A stretch of 64,000 nt of DNA, taken from Alkalibacterium sp034520745. GTDB lineage: Bacteria; Bacillota; Bacilli; Lactobacillales; Carnobacteriaceae_A. The stretch's first letter is position 1, and each line of letters begins with the position of its first letter. Made by a program: the position numbers and the translations under genes. The DNA is taken from assembly GCA_034520745.1 (NCBI GenBank), contig JAXHNF010000014.1:103645-167644 (forward strand), given 5' to 3'. The notes under the pieces were generated by a model. The model did not search any database and had not been told where the DNA came from. It saw only the letters and a list, made by a program, of their open reading frames with translations. Below, piece by piece: positions 1 through 10,135 of this stretch.

Positions 1-1642
1 CTGGAACTGGCAGCTATTGGAACGATTGCCGATCTCGTCTCTTTAAAGGGCGAAAACAGAGCAATCGCCTATTTTGGATTAAAGGCTTTGAAACAAACGC
101 AGCGGCTCGGACTTATCGCCTTGATGCAGGTAAGCAACATAAAACCGGAGTCTGTCGATGAAGAAACGATCGAGCTTTCAGCTGGCTCCGCCCATCAATG
201 CCGTAGGACGACTGGGTGACGCCTCAGTAGTGGTCGATCTACTGACGACTTTTGACGAAGAGAAGGCCTTTGATCTGAGCAGAGAAGTATTAGAAAAAAA
301 CGATGAAAGAAAAGCGATCGTTGAAAAAATAACAGAAGAAGCGTTCCTTCAGGCAAGAAAAAACAGTCCCAGTCTCTGATGGTGCTGGCGAAAAAGAACT
401 GGCACGAAGGGGTGCTGGGAATCGTTGCCAGCAAAATCACTGAAAAGTTCCACAAACCAGTCCTCGTCCTGACGATCAACGAAACGGAAGATAAAATAAA
501 AGGTTCCGGAAGAAGCGTCGAGGGATTCAATCTGTTCGAATGCATCAGTGAGTCCCGTGATAAACTTCAGAGCTTCGGCGGGCACGAAATGGCCTGCGGA
601 CTGAGCCTGGACCGTGAATATCTGGAACAGTTTACTGAAGAAGTGAACAACAGAGCTGAACGTTTGATGGATATACTGCCTGATGAGAAAATTTTCAATG
701 TGATTCGGTTATCGACTGGGATGCCTTAGATACACAACTCGTTGAAGAAATAAACCTGCTCAGGCCGTTTGGTCAGGATAATCCCAAACCTTTGATGAAA
801 ATCGAATCGGTTTATCCGGAAAATTCCAAAAAGATCGGCGCTAGTCAGACTCACTTCAAGGCGACCCTGTCAAGGAAAGAAAAAAAACTGGACATGATCG
901 CTTTCAACAGTGCGGACTGGTCTGATATTTTAAAGTCTTCTCCAGAAATTGATGTCATAGGCTTTATTTCCATCAATGAATGGAATGGATTCAGAAAAGT
1001 TCAACTGCAGGCTATTGATTACAAATCTAAAGAACCTCTGATCATCGATCAGCGGAAAAGTTCGATCCAGGAAAAGTGTTCAAGACTTCCGGGTTCATTT
1101 TCTCTTTTCCAGTCTGATGTGGCTGGAAAATGGGTGCCAAAAATAGCGGAAGGGTCGACTTACCAAATCATTGACGGTGATTCGCAGCTGCTCGATATCG
1201 ATCCGGAAAAAGCCGTCATAATCGTTGATACACCGTTGGATGTCGATGATTTCAGACGGATCTATCAGGCGTACACTTCCAACCCGATCTATTTATATTT
1301 CCATTCCCCTAACGACTATTATCTGAAAGGGATCCCCAAAAAACAGCATTTTCAGAAGCTGTATAAATGGCTGTTGAGAAGAGATCATCCTCTCCAGAGA
1401 CACCAAAGAGATGGTCAAAAGCATGAATCTGGACAAAGACACCATTAAAATTCATGTTGATGGTGTTTTTAGAGAATGAATTTGTTACAATAGAAGGTGG
1501 GAAGTTGAGCATAGTATCCGACCCAAGCAAAAAGCAGCTGGAAGATACTCTGACTTATAAAAAAAGGCTAAAGCAAATAGAGGCAGAAGAAGTTCTCGTT
1601 TACAGTTCTTTTAAAGAGCTGCTCGCTTACCTGAAAAAATAA
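1..1642 (+). CDS. recJ: Single-stranded-DNA exonuclease RecJ, 3' part, frameshifted
   Basis: The window opens inside recJ, a 5'-3' single-strand-specific exonuclease used in recombination and mismatch repair. About 547 codons remain of a family usually near 770 residues. The N-terminal DHH catalytic motifs lie outside the window. Visible are the end of the DHH domain (LAAIGTIADLV, then APPINAVGRLG), the DHHA1 domain with its SFGGHEMACGL motif near base 580, the OB-like domain starting near RPFGQDNPKP, and the Firmicute-specific C-terminal extension. Reading it needs at least four frame changes, near bases 168, 375, 710 and 1370, each consistent with one lost or gained base. The TAA stop is just upstream of apt, so the pair is probably co-transcribed, as in many Firmicutes. 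I see the domains directly; that the breaks are sequencing errors is inference. Confidence 0.93.
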
Positions 1643-1674
1643 TAATGAACGATTCAAACGATGGAGGAAGACAA

Positions 1675-2187
1675 ATGGATTTTAAAAATTATATAGCAGA
1701 TGTGCCTGATTTTCCTGAAAAAGGAATCATATTCAGAGACATTTCACCATTGATGGCAAATGGAGAAGCTTATAGAGCTGCAACAGATAAAATAGTGGAG
1801 TATGCTAAAGATAAAGGCGTGGAAATGATCGTAGGTCCTGAGGCAAGAGGATTCATCGTCGGATGTCCTGTTGCTTATGAGTTGGGTATCGGTTTTTCAC
1901 CCTGCAGAAAAAAAGGCAAATTGCCGAGAGAGACGATCGAAGTCAGTTACGGACTGGAATATGGCAGCGATGTACTGCAGCTGCACAATGATTCCATCAA
2001 GCCGGGGCAAAAAGTCCTGATCACGGATGATCTGCTTGCTACAGGGGGAACGATCGCCGCAACGATCAAACTGGTAGAAAAACTTGGCGGCATTGTCGTC
2101 GGTGCTGCTTTCTTCATTGAACTGGAAGATTTAAAAGGCAGAGATAAAATAGAAGGCTATGATATCTTTACTTTAATGAAATACTGA
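1675..2187 (+). CDS. apt: Adenine phosphoribosyltransferase
   Basis: Salvages adenine by joining it to PRPP to give AMP in the cytoplasm. The 170-residue protein is the normal family length and is unbroken. The PRPP-binding loop VLITDDLLATGGT is near residues 121-133, and the upstream GPEARGF and FSPCRKKGKLP segments match the family; a lone Cys-Arg pair replaces the more usual VR(K)KGKLP context. I chose the ATG at 1675 over the one at 1645 because GGAGGA lies 8 bases before it and the protein then starts at MDFKNYI, as relatives do. It follows recJ closely and ends at a hairpin terminator shared with the convergent lexA. Confidence 0.96.
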   Translation: MDFKNYIADVPDFPEKGIIFRDISPLMANGEAYRAATDKIVEYAKDKGVEMIVGPEARGFIVGCPVAYELGIGFSPCRKKGKLPRETIEVSYGLEYGSDVLQLHNDSIKPGQKVLITDDLLATGGTIAATIKLVEKLGGIVVGAAFFIELEDLKGRDKIEGYDIFTLMKY

Positions 2188-2190
2188 TAG

Positions 2191-2226
2191 AAAAATCCCA
2201 TCCTGATCCAGGATGGGATTTTTTTC
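2191..2226. terminator. Bidirectional terminator between apt and lexA
   Basis: An inverted repeat, AAAAATCCCATCCT / AGGATGGGATTTTT with a 5-base loop, is followed by T residues on the + strand and A-rich sequence on the other side. It can stop both apt (+) and lexA (-). Confidence 0.9.
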
Positions 2227-2248
2227 GTCTGGTTGGTTTGAAACGAAC

Positions 2249-2885
2249 TTAAAAGATATGACTTCTGTATAATGAAATGACTTTGCCCAGGATTTTCACG
2301 TCGTCCAGGATGATAGGATCCAGGGTCTCGTTTTCCGGCTGCAGTCTTATGTGATCGTCTTCTTTGAAGAATCGTTTGCAGGTCGCTTCATCTTCATCGG
2401 TCATGGCGATCACGATGTCTCCGTTGTTTGCAGACTCCTGTTTTCGGACAATGACCTGATCGCCGTCCAGGATACCCACATCCATCATACTGTCTCCCCG
2501 AATCGTGAGCATGAAAAGATTCCCTTTTTCGATCTCCAGATCATTCGGGACCGGGAAATAATCCGTGGCTTCTTCGATAGCCAAAATCGGTTCACCGGCT
2601 GTAACCACCCCAAGAAGGAGGATCTTGTCTTCATCCAGATCGATGCCCAGCTTGTTCAAGACCATCTGTCGTAAATTCAATGGCTCGAGGTTTTGAAGGG
2701 TCTCGGAGAATGAATCCGTTCTTTTCCAGTCTCGCTAAGTGACCATGCACAGTTGAGGTGGACGACAAAGCCGTTGCTTCACCGATTTCTCTGACGGTTG
2801 GCGGATAACCTTTTTTTTTGACCTGTTTGTAGATGAAATCCAGAATTTCAAGTTGCTTTTCACCTTTACGCCCTCTTGTACTCAT
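2249..2885 (-). CDS. lexA: SOS repressor LexA (DinR), one frameshift
   Basis: Represses the DNA-damage regulon and self-cleaves when RecA filaments form. The N-terminal winged-helix DNA-binding domain (MSTRGRKGEKQ to about residue 70) and the C-terminal S24 peptidase domain are both present. The Ala-Gly cleavage site is in VTAGEP, the catalytic Ser in RGDSMM, and the catalytic Lys in ATCKRFF. The frame breaks once near base 2660, between GLEQ and LNLRQM. The span of 637 bases gives about 211 residues, close to the usual 205-207. The gene is read leftwards, converging on apt, with an SOS operator just upstream of its start, so it should be self-regulated. The break looks like a sequencing error because both halves are conserved. 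Confidence 0.94.
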
Positions 2886-2919
2886 ACTATAACCCTCTCT
2901 GTTTTATGTTCAGTATATG

Positions 2920-2931
2920 GAACAACCGTTC
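2920..2931. promoter_or_regulatory. LexA/DinR operator (SOS box)
   Basis: GAAC-AACC-GTTC matches the Gram-positive core GAAC-N4-GTTC exactly. It lies 35 bases upstream of the lexA start, where autoregulation is expected. Whether it also controls the divergent gene at 3103 cannot be told from sequence. Confidence 0.78.
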
Positions 2932-3102
2932 TATATTTTCTTAAAGTATAGCATAGTAGCAGTATCAAATCAAACGAATGTTCGAAAAAACAGTACGTGA
3001 ATAAATAGATGAGAATCCTATCTAAAACTACCACTTTCTCTTGACTAATGGTATGATGAATAGTGTGAGACAGAAAACACTTTAAGGTTCAAGGAGGATA
3101 AT

Positions 3103-3345
3103 ATGCTGGAAAAACAGAAGCTTGACCGTATCAACGAACTGGTAAGGAAAGAAAGAGCAGAAGGTTTGTCAGATGAAGAAAAGCAGGAACAGAAGAGTTT
3201 GAGAGAAGAGTATATAAAGGCCTTCCGATCTGGAATGAGAAATCACATCGAGGGAATGAAGATCGTCGACCCTGAAGGAAATGATGTCACCCCTGATAAA
3301 GTCAAGGAGATACAGAAAGAAAAAGGGATCCATGACCGCAGCTAA
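3103..3345 (+). CDS. ynzC: DUF896 (YnzC-like) small protein
   Basis: An 80-residue, charged, helical cytoplasmic protein of the DUF896/YnzC family. In Bacillus subtilis the family member belongs to the LexA-controlled yneA-yneB-ynzC operon next to lexA and tkt; its molecular role is not established. The conserved start (MLEKQKLDRINELVRK) and the stretch LREEYIKAFRSGM are visible. GGAGG lies 8 bases before the ATG. Here it stands alone between divergent lexA and tkt: no yneA-like division inhibitor and no yneB-like resolvase are present. An extended -10 (TGGTATGAT) ends near base 3057, so a private promoter is plausible. Unbroken. Confidence 0.9.
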   Translation: MLEKQKLDRINELVRKERAEGLSDEEKQEQKSLREEYIKAFRSGMRNHIEGMKIVDPEGNDVTPDKVKEIQKEKGIHDRS

Positions 3346-3454
3346 GGACATTACTTCGCTGTTAGGCTTTAGTTTCCATTGAAATGAAAGCGTAATGATA
3401 GTACAATAAATAAGGTAAGTTTAAAATTTAAACAAACGAAAGGGATGAAGTTAA

Positions 3455-5458
3455 TTGTTCGATAAAACAGATCAAATGGCAGTTGATACACTGCGTACTT
3501 TAAGTATCGATGGCGTACAGAAAGCAAATTCAGGTCACCCGGGATTACCTATGGGGGCTGCACCAATGGCGTATACATTATGGACGCGTCACTTTGAATG
3601 TCAACCCTGAAAATCCGAGATGGTTCGATCGCGACCGTTTCGTACTGAGTGCGGGTCACGGTTCAATGCTGCTTTACAGCCTTCTTCACTTGTCAGGTTA
3701 CGATGTAAGTATCGATGACCTTAAGAACTTCCGTCAGCTGAATGGGAACACACCTGGACACCCGGAAGTGCATGTCACGGACGGCGTGGAAGCAACAACA
3801 GGGCCTTTAGGACAGGGTCTGGCCAATGCGGTAGGAATGGCTATGGCAGAAGCACATTTATCAGCAACTTATAATACAGATGACCACTCTATCGTAGACC
3901 ATTATACTTATGCTTTATGTGGAGATTGGAAGATCTTCAGGAAGGTGTCTCTCAAGAAGCATCTTCTCTAGCCGGTCACCTGAAATTAGGCAAACTGGTC
4001 GTGTTATATGATTCCAATGACATTCAGCTGGATGGCCCAACTTCCAAGGCATTTACCGAGGATGTCGGCAAACGTTTTGAAGCTTATGGATGGGAACACA
4101 TCTTTGTTGAAGACGGCAACGATCTGGAAGCGATCGATAAAGCGATCATCAAGGCAAAAGAGTCGACAGATAAACCGACACTGATCGAAGTTAAAACAGT
4201 TATCGGATTTGGAGCCCCTAATGCCGGAACACACGGTGTCCATGGTGCGCCATTAGGTCCTGAAGGCGTTGAAGCTGCCAAGAAAGCTTACGGCTGGGAA
4301 GGCGAAGACTTTTATGTGCCTGAAGAAGTTTCAGACCGCTTCAATGAGCACATGATCGTCAAAGGTAAAAAAGCTGAATCCGAGTGGAACGACTTGGTAG
4401 CCGATTACCGCAGTGGACATTCAGACCTGGCTGCACGTTTTGATGCTGCATTGTCCGGCGAATTGCCAGAGGGCTGGGACAAAAACCTGCCAAGTTACTC
4501 TGAAGCTGACGGATCTGCTGCGACCCGTTCGACAAGTGGTGAAGTACTGAATGCCATTGCTAAAGCTGTTCCGAATCTATGGGGCGGTTCTGCTGACTTG
4601 TCAGGATCAAACAAAACAATGATCGACGGTGTGGAAGATTTCCAGGCCGGTCAATATGAAGGACGCAATATCTGGTATGGTGTCCGTGAATTCGCCATGA
4701 CAGCCGCCTTGAATGGTATCTTGCTGCACGGCGGAACAAAATCTTATGTTTCGACATTCTTTGTGTTCACAGACTACCTGAGACCGGCTGTTCGTTTAGC
4801 GGCATTATCAGAAATCCCTGCTATCTATGTCATGACACATGACTCGATCGCTGTGGGTGAAGACGGTCCGACACATGAGCCTGTCGAACAGCTGTCAAGT
4901 TTCCGCGGCATGCACAACCTGACCGTTCTGCGTCCTGCAGACGGCAATGAAGTAGCAGCAGCCTGGGAAATTGCACTGAAATCAGAAGACAGACCGACCA
5001 TGCTTGTCTTGACTCGTCAAAACCTTCCTGTCTTACCTGGTTCCAAAGATCTGGCTAGAGAAAACGTGAAGAAAGGTGCCTATGTCCTGTCACCGGCTGA
5101 TAAGGAAACACCGGATGGTATCCTGATCGCTACAGGATCAGAAGTATCACTGGCTGTGGAAGCTCAGAAAGATCTGAAAGCACAGGGACATGACGTTTCA
5201 GTCGTATCCATGCCAAGTTTCGACTTGTTTGAAGATCAGTCTGACGAGTACAAAGAATCAGTCCTTCCAAGTGCTGTTTCAAATCGCGTTGCGATCGAAA
5301 TGGGTTCACCATTTGGATGGCATAGATATGTTAAAGACAATGGCAAAGTTATTGCGATCGATAAATTCGGTGCCAGCGGTAACGGCGAAGCTGTTGTGGA
5401 GGCTTACGGCTTCACACCAGAAAATGTTGTCAGCACATATCTTTCTATAAACAAGTAA
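3455..5458 (+). CDS. tkt: Transketolase, two frameshifts
   Basis: Thiamine-diphosphate enzyme moving two-carbon units in the pentose phosphate pathway. The span gives about 667 residues, the normal length. Visible are the N-terminal QKANSGHPGLPMGAAP, the ThDP-site region TGPLGQGLANAVGMA, and the C-terminal THDSIAVGEDGPTHEP segment of the pyrimidine domain. I place the start at TTG 3455 (FDKTDQMAVDTLR follows), about 9 bases after a purine-rich AAAGGGATG. Frames change near 3590 and 3935. The ynzC-tkt-yneF order is the same as around B. subtilis tkt. A hairpin terminator follows. Confidence 0.95.
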
Positions 5459-5488
5459 ACCATATAGTAATCCGAATAAACTCTGCTG

Positions 5489-5526
5489 AACTCTTCTTCC
5501 GATCACGAGATCGAAAGAAGGGTTTT
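5489..5526 (+). terminator. Terminator after tkt
   Basis: CTTCTTcCGATC and GATCGaaAGAAG form an imperfect stem around a 4-base loop, followed by GGTTTT. The short U-run makes it moderate. Confidence 0.6.
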
Positions 5527-5690
5527 GGTGATGCTTCAATGAAAACACTCATTAAATCTATAAAATTGTGTATATAGGTTTATTTTTACGTGCTGATTGT
5601 GTAAAATAGTTCAGTGAGCAGTTTTATTTGAATGATATAAAACGAGCGACAAGGTTTTACTTACTAGCAACATCTGAGAGGAGTGAACAA

Positions 5691-5939
5691 ATGAATACAG
5701 GATTAGCTATTTTATTGATCATTTTAGCTTTAATTGGGGGCCTTGTGGGTGGATTCTTCATCGCAAGAAAATACATGATGGATTATTTTGAAAAAAATCC
5801 TCCCATTGACGAAAACATGCTGCGCATGATGATGATGCAGATGGGTCAGAAACCTTCTGAAAGAAAAATCAATCAGATGATGAGCCAAATGAAAAATCAG
5901 CAGAAAAGCACAAAAAAAGATAAAAAGAAAAAGAAATAA
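5691..5939 (+). CDS. yneF: UPF0154 (YneF-like) single-pass membrane protein
   Basis: An 82-residue protein with one N-terminal transmembrane helix (LAILLIILALIGGLVGGFFI, residues about 4-23). A cytoplasmic Met-rich and Lys-rich segment follows (PIDENMLRMMMMQMG), ending in a long run of lysines. This is the pattern of the UPF0154 family, whose function is unknown. GAGGAG lies 8 bases before the ATG at 5691; an earlier in-frame start at 5628 has no ribosome site. It sits after tkt as in Bacillus and ends at a strong hairpin. Unbroken. Confidence 0.9.
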   Translation: MNTGLAILLIILALIGGLVGGFFIARKYMMDYFEKNPPIDENMLRMMMMQMGQKPSERKINQMMSQMKNQQKSTKKDKKKKK

Positions 5940-5945
5940 GCGTTG

Positions 5946-5975
5946 AATGAACGGGCAGATGACTGTCCGTTCATT
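5946..5975 (+). terminator. Terminator after yneF
   Basis: Perfect 9-base stem AATGAACGG / CCGTTCATT with a 12-base loop. The following sequence is only weakly T-rich. Confidence 0.65.
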
Positions 5976-6055
5976 ATTAACACAATGTGACAATATGTCA
6001 TATTGCTGATGTTGTTGTGAATTAGAAAAAAGCACTAATGTCGGAGATTAGAATT

Positions 6056-7807
6056 ATGGATATATTTAAACGGTTAGGATGGTTTTTCAAACAGGAGAAA
6101 AAATCTTATTTAATCGGTGTTGCAGGTTTGCTGATCGTGGCAGTCCTCCAGCTGATACCACCGCGTATCATAGGTATCGTGGTCGATGAAATCGAAACAG
6201 ATGCCATCACCCGGCAGTCCTTGCTTCAGTGGATGCTGATACTGACGGTAACCGCTGCGTTACAGTATGTTCTGCGGTACATGTGGCGGGTCAATATCTG
6301 GGGCAACGCTGCCAAGCTGGAACAGATCGTAAGAAAACAGCTGTATGATCATTTTACGAACATGGACAATACATTTTTTCAAAAATACAGAGCCGGCGAT
6401 TTAATGGCTCACGCCACGAATGACCTCCGTGGGCTGCGCATGGTTGCAGGCGGAGGGGTACTGACTATGGCTGATGCAATCAGTGTCGGACTGACGACGC
6501 TTATCGCAATGATGTTCGTCGTGGACCTGCGCCTGACATTGATCGCAGTCATTCCCTTGCCTTTTCTGGCGTTGACGTCCAGGGTCCTTGGCCAGCGTCT
6601 GCATCTGAGATTCAGAGATGCCCAGGCTGCTTTTTCTCAACTGAATGATAAGGTTCAGGAGAGTATTCAAGGTATAAAAGTGATGAAAACCTTTGGTCAG
6701 GAAAAAGAAGATGTCGAAAAATTTGAGAATCAGACAGATAATGTCGTAAAGAAAAATAAACGTGTATATAAGATCGATTCGCTTTTCGATCCGGCTATCA
6801 CTCTGATCATGGGCGTTTCTTACGTACTCACGATCATCGTCGGTGGTTATCTGATCATGGGTGATGAAATTTCCATCGGGGATTTTGTGACGTTCATCAA
6901 CTACATCGGTATGCTGGTGTGGCCGATGTTTGCCATCGGTCGTTTATTCAATATCATCGAAAGAGGTTCGGCAAGTTATGACCGGATCGAAAATCTTCTT
7001 AGAGAAGACAGTTCGATCAGCGAGAGACAAGGGGCGATCGACGAGCCTATTTCCGGCACTCTGACATTCGATATCGAATCCTTCAGTTATCCGGATGATG
7101 AGATGGTCGCTTTGCATCATGTCAAAGTCCGTATCGACCAGGGACAGACGCTTGGTATCGTCGGTAAGACAGGTGCCGGTAAAACTAGCATCATGAAACT
7201 CCTGCTTCGGGAGCATGATGATTACAAAGGGACGATCTACTACGGCGGGTATGACATCAAAGACTATACTCTGGATGCCTTGCTTAAACAGATTGGCTAT
7301 GTCCCTCAGGATAATTATCTTTTCTCCACAACGATTCGAGAAAATATCCGTTTTGCGGATCCGGCGCTTTCTCAGGAAGCTGTCGAAGCGGCTGCAAAAC
7401 TGGCTGATATCCACGATGATATCATGGATCTTCCGGAAGGTTATGATACGGAAGTCGGGGAGCGGGGCGTATCTTTATCAGGAGGTCAGAAGCAGCGTAT
7501 TTCCATTGCACGAGCGATCCTGATCAATCCTGAACTGATGATTCTGGATGATTCCTTGTCAGCCGTGGATGCCAAGACCGAAGAAAGCATCTTGTCGGGC
7601 TTGAAAGATATCCGCGAAGGACAGACAACGATCATTGCTGCTCATAGGATCAGTTCTGTCATGCATGCCGAGGAGATCATTGTCATTGAAGAAGGAACCA
7701 TTATTGAAAGAGGAACGCACAGCGAACTGCTCGATCAGGGCGGCTGGTACAACGAAATGTACGCTCAGCAGCAGCTGGAACGCAAACTGGAAGGGGAGGA
7801 GCACTAA
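6056..7807 (+). CDS. Heterodimeric ABC exporter subunit with degenerate ATPase site (BmrC/LmrC-like)
   Basis: A 583-residue half-transporter: six-helix membrane domain (residues about 15-310) and one ATP-binding domain (about 335-575). Walker A is GKTGAGKTS, the signature is LSGGQKQRISIARA, and Walker B is LMILDDSLSAVD. An Asp stands where the catalytic Glu normally follows Walker B. This is the hallmark of the degenerate partner in heterodimeric exporters such as BmrCD, LmrCD and TM287/288, many of which export drugs or lipids. I chose ATG 6056 because GGAG precedes it by 9 bases; an in-frame ATG at 6038 lacks one. Its stop overlaps the next start by one base (TAATG), implying coupled translation. 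Unbroken. The substrate is not knowable from sequence. Confidence 0.92.
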   Translation: MDIFKRLGWFFKQEKKSYLIGVAGLLIVAVLQLIPPRIIGIVVDEIETDAITRQSLLQWMLILTVTAALQYVLRYMWRVNIWGNAAKLEQIVRKQLYDHFTNMDNTFFQKYRAGDLMAHATNDLRGLRMVAGGGVLTMADAISVGLTTLIAMMFVVDLRLTLIAVIPLPFLALTSRVLGQRLHLRFRDAQAAFSQLNDKVQESIQGIKVMKTFGQEKEDVEKFENQTDNVVKKNKRVYKIDSLFDPAITLIMGVSYVLTIIVGGYLIMGDEISIGDFVTFINYIGMLVWPMFAIGRLFNIIERGSASYDRIENLLREDSSISERQGAIDEPISGTLTFDIESFSYPDDEMVALHHVKVRIDQGQTLGIVGKTGAGKTSIMKLLLREHDDYKGTIYYGGYDIKDYTLDALLKQIGYVPQDNYLFSTTIRENIRFADPALSQEAVEAAAKLADIHDDIMDLPEGYDTEVGERGVSLSGGQKQRISIARAILINPELMILDDSLSAVDAKTEESILSGLKDIREGQTTIIAAHRISSVMHAEEIIVIEEGTIIERGTHSELLDQGGWYNEMYAQQQLERKLEGEEH

Positions 7808-9601
7808 TGATGGAACAAAAAGAACTATCAGTCAGACGGTCCATCCCTTTCAAAGAACAGATGACTATTTTGAAGCGTATACTGAAGTTCGGCAGAACCG
7901 CATAAAAAACAATTTGCCGTGGCTATCTTTTTCAGTGTGGCGCTGGCGATATCGACCGCAGCTTTACCGCGGATCGTGCAGCTGTTTATCGACAACCACC
8001 TGACAACTGGTGACTTGTCGCTGCAGATCATTCTGATGTTTGCCGGGCTGCACTTTGGTGTCACTCTGATTCGGATGACCGTCTGGTATCTGGAACTTTA
8101 TCTTTTCAATATGGCTTCGGAAAAAACCGTACAGAACATCCGTAACCAGCTGTTTGAAAAACTGCACACCCTGGGCATGCGTTTCTTTGATCAGACCTCT
8201 ACAGGCTGGCTCATTACGCGTGTCACCAACGATACGGAAGCAATGAAAGATTTCTGGAATGTTTTCCTCAATATCATGCAGGGGGTCTTTGGTGTAGTCA
8301 TTTCACTTGGCGCCATGTTCCTGCTGGATGTTACGGTCACGCTTTGGATTCTGATCTTTGCACCTGTGCTGCTCATTGTTATTCGAATCTATCAAGTATA
8401 CAGTTCCAAGACCTACAGTGAGATGAAATCCAAGCTAAGTCTTTTGAATACTAAACTGGCAGAAACGATCAATGGTATTTCGATCATTCAGCAGTTCCGC
8501 CAGGAGAAACGTCTTCAGAAAGAGTTTGAAGAGACCAATGAGTCCTACTTTGATTCCCGTTTTTCCATGACGAAAATCAATGCCCTGCTTTTGAGTCCGG
8601 TCATCAACCTGCTTTATACCTTGTCTGTCGTTGTCATTCTGACGATTTTCGGACTTGAAGCTTTGACCGGTCCCGTGGAAGTCGGGATCATTTATGCCTT
8701 TACGACCTACGCCAACAACTTTTTCCGACCTTTGACACGGCTTATGGACAGTATGAGTCTGTTCCAGGATGGAATCGTCTCAAGCAGCCGTATCCTGACT
8801 GTCATGGATAACGAGGAATATGCTCCGGCCCAGTCAGACAATGAGGAAGCTCATATTGAAGAAGGCAAGATCGAATTCAAAAACGTTTCGTTCTCCTATG
8901 ATGGCGAAAATGACGTACTGAAGAATATCTCCTTCACTGTGAACCCCGGCGAAACGATTGCACTGGTCGGTCACACAGGGAGCGGGAAGTCTTCCATAAT
9001 CAATGTTATGATGCGGTTTTATGATTTCCACGAAGGCGAAGTGCTTATCGACGGCAGATCGATCAGGGAGTTCCCGATGCGGGAGCTGCGCAGACGAACG
9101 GGTCTGGTCCTGCAGGATTCTTTCCTGTTTTACGGGACGATCAAGGACAATATTCGTTTACTGAATGAGTCGATCACTGACAGAGAAATCATTGAAGCAG
9201 CCCGGTTCGTTCAGGCGGATAAGTTTATCGAAGAACTGCCGGGACAGTATGATGCGAAAGTTGTCGAACGCGGGGCGAGTTTCTCAAGTGGTCAGAAGCA
9301 GCTCATCTCTTTTGCCAGCACCATTGTAAGAGATCCGAAGATCCTGATCCTTGATGAGGCCACGGCCAATATCGATACGGAGACGGAGGCACTTATCCAG
9401 GAAGGACTGCAGCGCATGCGAAAAGGACGGACAACGGTCGCTATCGCACACCGGCTGTCGACGATCAGAGACGCTGATCAGATCCTTGTTCTGGACAACG
9501 GACACATTATTGAACGCGGGACGCATGATGAACTCATCGACCGCGGTGGCCAGTATAAAGACATGTACGAACTGCAGAATCTGGGTCTGCAGACACAGTA
9601 A
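7807..9601 (+). CDS. Heterodimeric ABC exporter subunit with canonical ATPase site (BmrD/LmrD-like), one frameshift
   Basis: Second half of the exporter, about 597 residues, with the same membrane-domain plus ATPase layout. Walker A is GHTGSGKSS, the signature is FSSGQKQLISFA, and Walker B LILDEATANID keeps the catalytic Glu. The pair should therefore have one active and one degenerate site. The start overlaps the stop of the first subunit. The frame breaks near base 7890, between ILKFGR and the continuation near HKKQFAVAIFFSVA, consistent with one missing base. Substrate unknown; BmrCD and LmrCD relatives handle hydrophobic drugs. Confidence 0.92.
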
Positions 9602-10085
9602 GATCATAAAAAATGGGTGGCTATCATCAGTCGGTGACAGCCTTGCCTCTTTCTGCGGTTAAACGGCCGAACGCCGCCGGTGTTGTATGTTCCGGTTCGG
9701 AGCATGAGCTGTTGGTCAGAACGCCAAATGGGTTCGACTTGGAGAGGTCAGATTACGAGTGGAGCTTTGAGTCGAATTGCTATTTCGGAGGTGGTCAAAA
9801 TCGGTCTGGCATTCAACAGAGTTGACAGTGAAGCTGGGTAAGTGGCCGATTTCGAGCGCCTGAATGGTCGACTCTAGAGATTAACATGATGGTGAGTTGA
9901 CCATTTCAAGAGCAGAATGGTCAACTGGTTGCGACACCATTAAAATTGTGAGTAGAGTTCTGACCGATTTCAGTCCAGTGGAAAAGCGAGTCAGGACTTA
10001 CGCAGCCAGATCGGCTGTCTCCGCGACCTGGCCATTTAAAGTGGAAAATTGAATTGAACGAAGTTAGATCTCTACCAAAGAAGAA
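9602..10085. other. Non-coding stretch with repeated GGTCA-type motifs
   Basis: About 480 bases with no credible gene. Short motifs recur on both strands: TTGGTCAGAAC (about 9713), GAGGTCAGATT (9746), GTGGTCAAAAT (9792), TTGACCATT (9897), TGGTCAACTGG (9918) and CTGACCGATTTC (9960). A weak hairpin, GGCTaTCA / TGAcAGCC near 9617-9644, lies just after the exporter genes but lacks a T-run. I cannot tell an old mobile fragment from a structured regulatory region. Confidence 0.5.
9896..9925. repeat. Perfect 10-base hairpin
   Basis: GTTGACCATT (9896-9905) and AATGGTCAAC (9916-9925) are exact reverse complements around a 10-base loop. There is no T-run, so it is not a standard terminator. Confidence 0.75.
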
Positions 10086-10111
10086 CAGGCCGGGACGCGT
10101 ATCCCGGCCTG
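10086..10111 (-). terminator. Terminator of plsC
   Basis: Perfect 10-base GC-rich stem CAGGCCGGGA / TCCCGGCCTG. Reading leftwards it is followed by TTCTTCTTT, and it lies 25 bases past the plsC stop. Confidence 0.8.
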
Positions 10112-10135
10112 CACATATATTCAGCTTGAAGGTAC

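Noticed and set aside
2978..2987. CGAATGTTCG as a second SOS box
   Set aside because: The half-sites are 2 bases closer than in the GAAC-N4-GTTC operator, so it does not fit LexA.
9613..9825. 70-codon + strand frame after the ABC genes
   Set aside because: No ribosome site, no recognisable protein pattern, and it lies within the motif-rich non-coding stretch.
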